Shown: piece after piece, positions 43,563-50,447 of the stretch
Numbering within the stretch: position 1 is the stretch's first letter
Layout: each line of letters starts with the position of its first letter
Source: Arthrobacter sp.
Lineage (GTDB): Bacteria > Actinomycetota > Actinomycetes > Actinomycetales > Micrococcaceae
Length of the DNA stretch: 64,000 nt
Direction of reading: 5' to 3'
Assembly (NCBI GenBank): GCA_023264815.1
Contig: JAHFUZ010000013.1
Location: 1-64,000, forward strand
Made by a program: the position numbers and the translations under genes
Notes under the pieces: generated by a model
Told to the model about the DNA's origin: nothing
The model's database searches: none
Seen by the model: the letters and a program-made list of their open reading frames with translations, nothing else

Positions 43563-43615
43563 ACTGAAGGCCGGTCATTCGGTGCCTTGGGGGCGGCGAA
43601 TCACCGGCCTTCAGT
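43563..43615 (+). terminator. Strong hairpin after the NlpC/P60-like gene
   Basis: ACTGAAGGCCGGT (43563-43575) pairs perfectly with ACCGGCCTTCAGT (43603-43615), 13 bp. It begins 5 bases after the stop codon. The loop is long and the T-run weak, but position supports termination. Confidence 0.6.
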
Positions 43616-43758
43616 ATCGCTTGAGCAGCACCCGCCGCGAATGCTGTTCCTGGAACTACGGCCTGTCCGCACTGACCAGCCGACCGCTTAGTAACGATTT
43701 GGACACGGCCTGCACGGCTTCTTCTCCTCAGCGTCCAGCCCTTGCCTTGTGCACGAGG

Positions 43759-46104
43759 TCAGTATCGGCGTCGTAGCGATCGCGGCAGGAGCCTGGCTCT
43801 CAGGCGCGCCGGCAGGGTCTTCGAACCCCACAAAGCCCGCCTGACTTCCTGGACATCGGCCCAGGTTGGAGACACCGTCCCGGGTACGGGTTGTACCTTC
43901 GCAGCAGCGTACATTTGCATCTCAAAGGCGTGGCGGAGCCTGGTCAGTGAGTCGACGGCCTGGCTGTTGAACCGCGCCTGCTGCATCAGTCGGCTGGTAA
44001 AAGCCCGCGGTGTTTCTGCCGCGCCCGGAGTGTAGCCATGGTCAACGGCGCTTTCCGTCGTCTCGGCCCAGGCGATGCTGGCTGCTTGTTGCGGATTCGA
44101 CCTGAGAAAGCGGCGCTTCCGTCCACCGGATCTGGCGGCGCGGATCAGGAAGGGCGCGGCGGCCAGAAACAGCAGGACCAAGGCCACCACCGTCATGCCG
44201 GGCTCCACGCCGGAAGGGATGGGCGTGCCCGGCGTGCCGCTGCCCGAAAGTCCCGGGGCAGGAGTCGGGGATGTCCCGGTGTCCGGCATGGATAAGCCGT
44301 CGGGTCTGAGGTCGTCTTCTACCGGGAGGTTTGGAGGAGTTGCCGGTTGCTGCGCGTAGTCCGGGACCACGCCGCGGGAGGGTGTCGGTTCGAACCTCAC
44401 CCAGCCGGCACCGCGGAAGTACAGCTCAGGCCAGGCATGGGCATCCTTGGAATCAACGGCGAATTCGGGCAGCTGTTCACCGCCAACCAGAACGGCGTTC
44501 CCGGTTGGGTCCCCTGGTGCATAACCGACTGCGACGCGGCTCGGGATCCCGGCCAGCCGGGCCATGACAGCCATGGCACCGGCGAAGTGGACGCAGTAGC
44601 CGGCTTTTACCTCAAGGAACCGGCCAATGACTTCAAGGCCGGTGCCATCGTAGTTTCCTTCAACAGGCGCCTGGAGGGAGTAGGTGAAGTCACCGCCGCG
44701 GAGGTAATTCTGGATGGCCATTGCTTTGTTATAGGGGTTGATCAAGTCCGAGGTGAGGTTCGACGCCGTTTCCCTGACGACTGTCGGAAGATCCTCGGAC
44801 AGGTAACTAAACCGGGCGTCAACTTCGTCATTCCCCACAGGTGCGCTGCCGGCAAGGACTTCACGCGTCAATTCCGGTACTGAACTGGTCACCTGGTAGC
44901 TTTGCCCGGCCGAAGTTTCCCCTGTAGCCGACAATACCGTCAGTGTTCGCGGATCCCATGTCCACCGGCCGTCGACTCCCGTGATGCTCATTGGGGCATA
45001 GGGTGCCAGCAACCACGGACTCGTAAAGCTTCGGGTATCGATCCGGGTGCTGATCAGGTTCCCGCCGCCGACCGGAAGGCCGGCACTCAGGCCCATCTGC
45101 CTGATCCCGGTGCGGCGGGAATCCATGCGCTGCTCCGGTTGCCATCGCCTGCCCGAGAAGTCCTCCAGCGTTGTCAGCCGCAGATACAGTGGCTCATCGG
45201 CGGTAGTGGCATAGGTGATCCGGCCAGAACCGTCGGGCTCCCGCAGGGAGTTTCCCAGGGTTACGCTCGGGTCGAGCCCGGATGCTGCCGGCCACCATTG
45301 CAGGCGGGATCCCTGCGGAAACGTTCCGGTGGTGAATCCCGGGACCATGGCAGGCAGAACGAGGGCCAGGCTGAGCGCGGCCGCCCCGATGGTTGCGGCC
45401 CGGGCAAGGTAGACGGCAGCCGCTGCCCGGCCTTGAGCTTCAAAGCTTTCCCGCCATTGCCCGGTAGCCAGGAGGAAGATGTAGCCTGCGGCGGCTGCAG
45501 TGAATGCGGGAACACCGACGCTGTCAGGAAGGATGATTGCGGGGATGGAAAGGACGGCCAGCAGGGGTATTCCGCTGGTCGCGGGCATCCTGCAGGTGAT
45601 GGCCAGGGTATCGATGAGCAGTGCGGCCAGGCCGGTTGCGGCACAGGTGATCAAGAGGACGCCCTCGCCGGGCGCCACCGGTGCCAGCTCTGAGGCGACG
45701 GTGGTTTCGGCGTTTTCGAGCAAAGACGCAAGACGTTCCGTGGCCTGAGAGCCCGGGATAATGCCCAGGAAACTTTGGTCACGGAAAAACTGCCAGACGA
45801 GCACCCCGGCAAGGGTCAAAAGGCCCGCCCCCAGGCTCAGGACCGGGGGCCAACGGAGGCTCCGTGTCCCTGCTGTCGCCGTCAATACGGCAGCGGCAGT
45901 AAACATTACGTTCGGAAGCCAGCCCCAGCCGTCAAGGACTCCATGGATGCTCAGCGATACCAGGACCATTGCCACCAGGGCGGCCAGCGATACCATCAAG
46001 TGCCGCTGACTCTCCGCGGCGTGGTTGCTTTGCCTCAGGGAGCGCCGCTGTTGCGGGTCGGGCTCCGGAAGCGTCTGGCGGTCCGTCGCAGTGGCGGTTT
46101 CCAT
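43759..46104 (-). CDS. TgpA-like membrane transglutaminase (DUF3488-transglutaminase-DUF4129)
   Basis: 781 residues. Five to six N-terminal helices form the DUF3488/TgpA_N part. An extracytoplasmic region carries the transglutaminase-like core: KAGYCVHFAGAMAVMARLAGIPSRVAVGY (Cys), DAHAWPELYF (His) and FEPTPSRG with the acidic residue. A Pro/Thr/Ser-rich linker precedes a last helix (TVVALVLLFLAAAPFLI) and a cytoplasmic DUF4129-like tail. Proteins of this type usually sit in a MoxR-DUF58-TgpA cluster, but here it is solitary. The substrate is unknown. Confidence 0.9.
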   Translation of the reverse strand: METATATDRQTLPEPDPQQRRSLRQSNHAAESQRHLMVSLAALVAMVLVSLSIHGVLDGWGWLPNVMFTAAAVLTATAGTRSLRWPPVLSLGAGLLTLAGVLVWQFFRDQSFLGIIPGSQATERLASLLENAETTVASELAPVAPGEGVLLITCAATGLAALLIDTLAITCRMPATSGIPLLAVLSIPAIILPDSVGVPAFTAAAAGYIFLLATGQWRESFEAQGRAAAAVYLARAATIGAAALSLALVLPAMVPGFTTGTFPQGSRLQWWPAASGLDPSVTLGNSLREPDGSGRITYATTADEPLYLRLTTLEDFSGRRWQPEQRMDSRRTGIRQMGLSAGLPVGGGNLISTRIDTRSFTSPWLLAPYAPMSITGVDGRWTWDPRTLTVLSATGETSAGQSYQVTSSVPELTREVLAGSAPVGNDEVDARFSYLSEDLPTVVRETASNLTSDLINPYNKAMAIQNYLRGGDFTYSLQAPVEGNYDGTGLEVIGRFLEVKAGYCVHFAGAMAVMARLAGIPSRVAVGYAPGDPTGNAVLVGGEQLPEFAVDSKDAHAWPELYFRGAGWVRFEPTPSRGVVPDYAQQPATPPNLPVEDDLRPDGLSMPDTGTSPTPAPGLSGSGTPGTPIPSGVEPGMTVVALVLLFLAAAPFLIRAARSGGRKRRFLRSNPQQAASIAWAETTESAVDHGYTPGAAETPRAFTSRLMQQARFNSQAVDSLTRLRHAFEMQMYAAAKVQPVPGTVSPTWADVQEVRRALWGSKTLPARLRARLLPRSLRRRY

Positions 46105-46466
46105 GGAGACGATGTTCTTTCCGCTATGGAAAAAGGGGAGGCCGATGGAACAGGACGGTCGGCGGAACGGTGGAAGGTTTCCTGCCCGCGGAGCGCTGAT
46201 CGATTGTGGTCATGGAAACCTTCCTTATGCAGGCCAAGGAAGAATCCCTGGGAGCTGCGCCGGGAGAAATCACTGGATTGACATTCCAACGTGTTGATCG
46301 AGTGGAAGGTTCCGCTAACGGATAGGTGCTTGAACCTGTTGAGGTCACCACCACCGTGTTCGATCCAGCTGATGCTGTAACGTCGGGGAAGGCAATCATC
46401 CGCCGCACCATTGGTCCGGCACCAGCCCGGAACTTCGGTCCGGGCCTAATATTTAAGAGGAAGTTC
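46105..46466. other. Divergent intergenic region with an 11-bp inverted repeat
   Basis: GGAAGGTTTCC (46172-46182) and GGAAACCTTCC (46214-46224) are perfect inverted repeats 31 bases apart, between the divergent transglutaminase and 46467 genes. A frame starting at 46212 is open to 46958 except for one TAG at 46323-46325. No function is assigned to the upstream part. Confidence 0.45.
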
Positions 46467-46958
46467 ATGGATTCGACCGTGCCAGACAAGACGACAAGCC
46501 AGGGGGCGCGAACTGACGGGGACCAGGGAGTGGCGGCCGGGATGCCCCTCGGTGCCAAGCGGCTGGTACTCCTGGGCGGTTTAGGCGTTCCCGTCGGTCT
46601 GGTTGCCGGGCCGTATGTGCTCGGCATGCAGCTCCTGGCAGTGACCGGGGTAGTGGCGATAGCCATCGCCTTGTCCTACCGGGATGGCACGGCGTGGTTT
46701 TCCCGGTGGTCGTGGCTGACAGCGTGCGCGGGCCTCATATGGACAGGGGCCACCGTCGCGTACTGGCTGACCATCATTGCCGCTGCGGATGCGTCCGCCC
46801 CTGCGCCGCCGGTGTCCTCCGTACTGTTCTATGTGGGCGTTGCCGCATTCGTCCTGATGGCCGGGGCTGTTCTGGTTGCCGCCGTGGCCAGGTACACGGG
46901 CCGCAGGCGGTCGGCGAAGGCCCGGCTTCACGCGCAAAACCCCGAGACCGCGCCATAA
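46467..46958 (+). CDS. Hypothetical four-helix membrane protein
   Basis: 163 residues from the ATG at 46467, chosen for its GAGGAAG ribosome site; the track ORF starts 141 bases earlier. A short polar N-terminus is followed by hydrophobic segments at about 31-47, 50-68, 82-103 and 117-140, and a basic tail (RYTGRRRSAKARLHAQ). No family is recognised. It converges on copC across a strong shared terminator. Confidence 0.7.
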   Translation: MDSTVPDKTTSQGARTDGDQGVAAGMPLGAKRLVLLGGLGVPVGLVAGPYVLGMQLLAVTGVVAIAIALSYRDGTAWFSRWSWLTACAGLIWTGATVAYWLTIIAAADASAPAPPVSSVLFYVGVAAFVLMAGAVLVAAVARYTGRRRSAKARLHAQNPETAP

Positions 46959-46960
46959 AA

Positions 46961-47005
46961 AGCCGCCGTGACAGGGCACCTTTCCGGTGCCCTGTCACGG
47001 CGGCT
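46961..47005. terminator. Perfect 20-bp bidirectional terminator hairpin
   Basis: AGCCGCCGTGACAGGGCACC and its exact complement flank a TTTCC loop. AAAA precedes the stem, giving a T-run on the minus strand. It lies between the convergent 46467-46958 gene and copC and should stop transcription from both sides. Confidence 0.85.
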
Positions 47006-47030
47006 GCGAATGGGAACGTCCCCCGTAGCG

Positions 47031-47645
47031 TCAGCCCTGGTTGCCGGGCCGCTCCCGGCGGCGGCGGGCGAGGTAAAGGATGCCTCCCAGGACGGCGATG
47101 ATGGCAGCGCCGATCCCTGTCACGAGTGGACCGTTGCTGTCATCCGGGCGGGGAGCCTGGGGCATCGCGTTTGCCGCGGCGCTTGGGGTTGGCGATGCTG
47201 TCACGGACTCCGATACTGGCGCTGCCGGTGAGGCCGTTGGCACCGCCGCGGGGTCCTGGACGGTGAAGGAGTAGTTTCCCTCGATGGGGTGGCCGTCGGA
47301 GGAGACCGTCCGCCACAACACGGTGTAGGGTCCGTTGCTTCCCGGGGCGACTTTGGTTGAGATCGTCGGGCCGGTCACCGTGACCTGTCCGTCGCTGAGC
47401 GTTTTTCCGGTCGAGTCGGTCACGGTGATCACGCTCAGGTTCAGGCTCTTCGAATCCGTGGGCGGTTCCGACAAGGTGAGGGTCACGGTGTCGGGGGCGG
47501 CTGTCACCGTAGCGTCCCGGTCCGGGGATGTGGACTGGAGAGCGTCATGGGCCCGCGCTGGTCCGGCGCCGATTGCTGCGAGCAGCAGCGCTCCGGCGAG
47601 AGCCAGGCCGGCCCGGGAGCGTGCGTTCTTTTTCCGTGCTGTCAT
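47031..47645 (-). CDS. copC: CopC-domain copper-binding protein
   Basis: 204 residues from the ATG at 47645; the 303-codon track ORF over-extends upstream. Signal peptide (RAGLALAGALLLAAIGAGPARA) then mature HDALQSTSPDRDATV, where the N-terminal histidine is a likely Cu(II) ligand. LTLSEPPTDSK and WRTVSSDGHPIEGNYSFTV complete the CopC fold. A Ser/Pro/Ala-rich stalk and a C-terminal helix with RRRRE tail anchor it to the membrane. It hands copper to or from CopD-type proteins, and a CopD-CtaG fusion is encoded at 50.4 kb. Confidence 0.92.
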   Translation of the reverse strand: MTARKKNARSRAGLALAGALLLAAIGAGPARAHDALQSTSPDRDATVTAAPDTVTLTLSEPPTDSKSLNLSVITVTDSTGKTLSDGQVTVTGPTISTKVAPGSNGPYTVLWRTVSSDGHPIEGNYSFTVQDPAAVPTASPAAPVSESVTASPTPSAAANAMPQAPRPDDSNGPLVTGIGAAIIAVLGGILYLARRRRERPGNQG

Positions 47646-47724
47646 GGGTTCTTCACTTCTGTTCGTATCCGGTCCCCGCACTGCAGAGCGCAGGCGGGTT
47701 GCCCTGCCGTCACCGGCGAGGGTC

Positions 47725-48330
47725 TTATGAGCAGCCCAAGCGTGGCGGCGGCCCACGGACAACGGTTTGAACGGGGACTGTGACGCCAGGAGGAAGAGGC
47801 CGCCGGGTACGGAGCGGCTGGCGGAAGCCCGGCGGAATAATGACAGGATCGATGGGTCCGTTGAGGGGACGCAGCCACGCCGCAAGCGCCCAGAGGGCGG
47901 CCTCGCCGCGGGCAAGGAGGAGTGCTGTAGCCAGCGTTGCAATGACGTGCGCGAACGTCATTGGCGAACCGGCGTCGGCCATCAGATGCTGATGGGTCGC
48001 TGCGCTTTCCAGCATCAATGGCCCGGCCGCCAGCCCGGGCCCGTGATGTGAAGGCTCTGAACCGGGCACGGCGCCGGCGGACAGGGTTGAGAAGGCCAGG
48101 TGCAGGCTCAGCTGGGCCCCGCCGAGGTAGGCGGCCAGGAGCGGGGCTGTCATTTTCAGCCCCGCGAGCAGGACTGCGGAGAGTCCCACGACCGCGGCAA
48201 GCGCCATCATGATTGCCGGCGCTGGAAGCTGACCCCCGGCTCCCACGTGTGCCGCGGCGGCGAGTGTGAGCACGGTCAGGGCCAGCACCCCTGCGCGGGG
48301 CAGGCGCAGCGGCGCGTGCCGAAGGACCAC
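47725..48330 (-). CDS. Hypothetical membrane protein beside copC
   Basis: 201 residues. About four to five hydrophobic segments (for example VLALTVLTLAAAAHVGAGG, IMMALAAVVGLSAVLLAGL and MTFAHVIATLATALLLA). The loop between has histidine clusters (EPSHHGPG, THQHLMAD) that could bind metal. The C-terminus is Pro/Arg-rich. It lies 79 bases upstream of copC on the same strand and behind the CTAC-N5-GTAG dyad, so a copper-linked role is plausible. No family is recognised. Confidence 0.75.
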   Translation of the reverse strand: MVLRHAPLRLPRAGVLALTVLTLAAAAHVGAGGQLPAPAIMMALAAVVGLSAVLLAGLKMTAPLLAAYLGGAQLSLHLAFSTLSAGAVPGSEPSHHGPGLAAGPLMLESAATHQHLMADAGSPMTFAHVIATLATALLLARGEAALWALAAWLRPLNGPIDPVIIPPGFRQPLRTRRPLPPGVTVPVQTVVRGPPPRLGCS

Positions 48331-48356
48331 GTGCCAGCTCCTTCCGGGCGTTGTTC

Positions 48357-48373
48357 TGCTACGTCATGTAGAA
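48357..48373. promoter_or_regulatory. CTAC-N5-GTAG dyad upstream of the copC block
   Basis: TGCTAC-GTCAT-GTAGAA lies 26 bases upstream of the 48330 start codon on the minus strand. The CTAC-N5-GTAG core and the AA flank match the dyad upstream of resB at 26187-26203. It sits where an operator over the promoter would be. Confidence 0.5.
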
Positions 48374-48407
48374 CGATAGCGTTTCTGCAGGCCCCGCTGC
48401 GTGCCGG

Positions 48408-49100
48408 CTATTTGACGGCGTCCTCGAGTTTCTGCCGGAATTCCGCTTCGGTGTTGAGGGTCAGCTTTTCACCGTTGAGGAAAAAGGTCGGCGTGCCGGA
48501 GACGCCGAGGGCTTTTCCGTCAGCGATGTCTTTGCGGATCCGTTCCTTGGTCTCTTCGGCAGCCACGGCAGCGTCGTACTTCGCCATGTCCAGGCCCAGT
48601 TCTTCGGCGAAGGTCCTGAACAGGGCGTTCTGGAAGTCCTGCTTCTCGCCCCACTGCGGCTGGGTTTCGAACATCTTGGCGGCCATCTGTTCGTACTTGC
48701 CCTGCTGGGCTGCGGCTTCCACCGCCAGGGCGGCCTGGCCTGAGTTCTTGTGAGAGGGCAGCGGGAAGTAGCGGTTGACGAAGGTGATCCGGTCCCCGTA
48801 TTCCTTCTTCAGTTCCTCCACCAGCGGCGCGGCGGCCCCGCAGGCCTCGCATTCAAAGTCCAGGAACTCTACGAGCTGGGCCTTCTCGGTGGCGGGGGCG
48901 GTGAGGCGGTGGCTGTCGTCCCTGACCACCTGGGCGTCCGCTACCGGCTGCACTGCGGCCGGTTCGGGTTTGGCGGCGGTGAACACCGCGTACCAGATCA
49001 GGCCGGCGCCGACGGCGGCGGCGAGGAGGATCCAGAGGACGATCCGGACCTTCCGCGCCGGGTCGGTGGGCTTGGCGGTGGATTTTGTTGCCTGTGTCAT
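48408..49100 (-). CDS. DsbA-family thioredoxin-fold oxidoreductase, membrane-anchored
   Basis: 230 residues. An N-terminal helix (IVLWILLAAAVGAGLIWYAVF) anchors the protein. The domain starts VEFLDFECEACGAAAPLVEEL with active-site CEAC, and later has the cis-proline loop GVSGTPTFFLNG. This is the DSBA-like thioredoxin fold for disulfide formation or isomerisation outside the cell. The start overlaps the CDF exporter stop (TAATG), so it is in an operon cmtR-CDF-dsbA. The anchor is related to that of the alkaline phosphatase at 40485. Confidence 0.9.
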   Translation of the reverse strand: MTQATKSTAKPTDPARKVRIVLWILLAAAVGAGLIWYAVFTAAKPEPAAVQPVADAQVVRDDSHRLTAPATEKAQLVEFLDFECEACGAAAPLVEELKKEYGDRITFVNRYFPLPSHKNSGQAALAVEAAAQQGKYEQMAAKMFETQPQWGEKQDFQNALFRTFAEELGLDMAKYDAAVAAEETKERIRKDIADGKALGVSGTPTFFLNGEKLTLNTEAEFRQKLEDAVK

Positions 49101-50020
49101 TAGTGGGGAATGCTTTCCTGGTTGCGGTGGGCTACTGGTTCGATCTGAAAAGTTGAGTGCTCGACGCTGACTTCGAAATGTTCCGCGACGCAGCGCTGCA
49201 GGTCCGCCAGGATCTCGGCGGCGTGGCCGTCCAGCATGCAGCCGTCTTCGACTGTGACGTGCGCGGAGAGGACTGGGGTGCCCGAGGCGACCAGGGAGGC
49301 ATGCAGGTCATGGACGTCGATGACGTGCGGCAGGGCAAGGATGTGTTTACGGACCTCTGCCAGGTCAAGGCCTGCCGGCGCGTTCTCCATCAGCACGTTC
49401 AGGGTCTCGCTGAGCAGCTTCAGGGTCCGGGGGATGATCAGCGCCCCGATCAGCAGGGATACGACGGCGTCGGCCTGCACCCAGCCGGTGACGGCGATGA
49501 TGATGGCGGCGACGATAACGGCGACGGATCCCAGGGCGTCATTGAGGACCTCGAGGAACGCGGCACGCATATTGAAGTTATGCTTCCGGCCCGAGGCCAG
49601 CACGATCAGGCCGATGACGTTGCCGGCCAGGCCGATGATGCCGAACCAGAGCATCGTGGACCCACCGACATCCGGAGGTTCGAACAGCCGGCGGATGCCT
49701 TCGATGATGACGAAACCGCCCACGCCCAGGAGCAGGGCCGCCTGCCCGGCGGCGGCGACGATCTCTGCCCGTTTGTAACCCCAGGTCCGCTTCATGGTGG
49801 CGGGTTTGAGCGCCAGCGACGCGGCAATAAGGGCGATCAGCAGGCCAGTGGAATCGGTGAACATGTGTCCGGCGTCGGCCAGCAGGGCAAGGCTGCCGGT
49901 CAGGAAGGAACCGATGATTTCGGCGACCATCACGGCGAAGGTGATGGTGAAGACGATGATCAGTTTTCCGCGCTGAGCCGCCCCGTCACCGGCGCCGTGG
50001 GCGTGATCGTGGCCGCTCAC
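49100..50020 (-). CDS. czcD: Cation diffusion facilitator metal exporter (CzcD/ZitB-like)
   Basis: 306 residues. Six helices; HDHAHGAGDG at the N-terminus is a short metal-binding tail. Transport-site motifs are LLADAGHMFTDSTGLL (helix 2) and FLEVLNDALGSVAVI (helix 5), with H..D and N..D pairs. A C-terminal cytoplasmic domain (DVHDLHASLVASGTPVLSAHVTV) ends near HSTFQIE. It exports Zn(II), Cd(II) or Co(II). It overlaps the sensor gene upstream and the DsbA-like gene downstream. Confidence 0.94.
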   Translation of the reverse strand: MSGHDHAHGAGDGAAQRGKLIIVFTITFAVMVAEIIGSFLTGSLALLADAGHMFTDSTGLLIALIAASLALKPATMKRTWGYKRAEIVAAAGQAALLLGVGGFVIIEGIRRLFEPPDVGGSTMLWFGIIGLAGNVIGLIVLASGRKHNFNMRAAFLEVLNDALGSVAVIVAAIIIAVTGWVQADAVVSLLIGALIIPRTLKLLSETLNVLMENAPAGLDLAEVRKHILALPHVIDVHDLHASLVASGTPVLSAHVTVEDGCMLDGHAAEILADLQRCVAEHFEVSVEHSTFQIEPVAHRNQESIPH

Positions 50021-50394
50021 GAATGGATCTCCTGGTTTACCGCCCCGGTCCGGGAGAATGCGGTTGTCTCCTGGGCGCAGTCAGGGTCAGCGCACTGGCA
50101 GATGGGGCCGACCGTGAGGATGGTACCGAGCAGGTCATCCAGGGCGTGGGCAAGGCGGGGATCAGAAAGTTCGTACCTGACGCGCCGTCCCACGGGCTCG
50201 GCCAGGACCAGCCCGCAGTCGCGCAGGCAGGCAAGGTGATTGGAAAGAATCTGGCGGCTCACACCGATCCTTTCGGCCAGATCAGAGGGAAACGCCGGAC
50301 CGTTCCGCAGCGTGAGCAGGACCGCTGCCCTGGTCGGGTCTGCGAGGGCTTTGCCGAACCGGGCCAGGACCTCAGTGCTCGAGAGAATGCGCAT
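50017..50394 (-). CDS. cmtR: Second CmtR-like ArsR-family metal sensor
   Basis: 125 residues from the ATG at 50394; the minus-strand hexamer TAATAT lies 7 bases before it, so the transcript is probably leaderless. The DNA-binding helix region is DLAERIGVSRQILSNHLACLRDCGLV, with the CmtR cysteine pair. The C-terminus holds ICQCADPDC, three more cysteines that could complete a Cd/Pb/Zn site. It starts the sensor-CDF-DsbA operon and should repress it. It is distinct in sequence from the 28493 sensor. Confidence 0.88.
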   Translation of the reverse strand: MRILSSTEVLARFGKALADPTRAAVLLTLRNGPAFPSDLAERIGVSRQILSNHLACLRDCGLVLAEPVGRRVRYELSDPRLAHALDDLLGTILTVGPICQCADPDCAQETTAFSRTGAVNQEIHS

Positions 50395-50447
50395 ACCGGC
50401 AATATTACAGCTGTTTCTGGATTCAGGAAAGCCTGGATCGACGCGGT

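Noticed and set aside
42422-43564. 380-codon minus-strand ORF across the riboswitch and NlpC/P60 gene
   Set aside because: Its repetitive Gly/Arg composition is the antisense of the Ala/Pro linker; it would also overlap the riboswitch.
46212-46466. In-frame upstream extension of the 46467 gene, interrupted by one TAG
   Set aside because: The extension has no recognisable homology, and the strong GAGGAAG site at 46467 explains the gene start, so a stop-codon readthrough or pseudogene is not claimed.
49157-50239. 360-codon plus-strand ORF opposite the CDF exporter
   Set aside because: Antisense shadow (Asp/Gly/Gln-rich) of a clearly conserved exporter.
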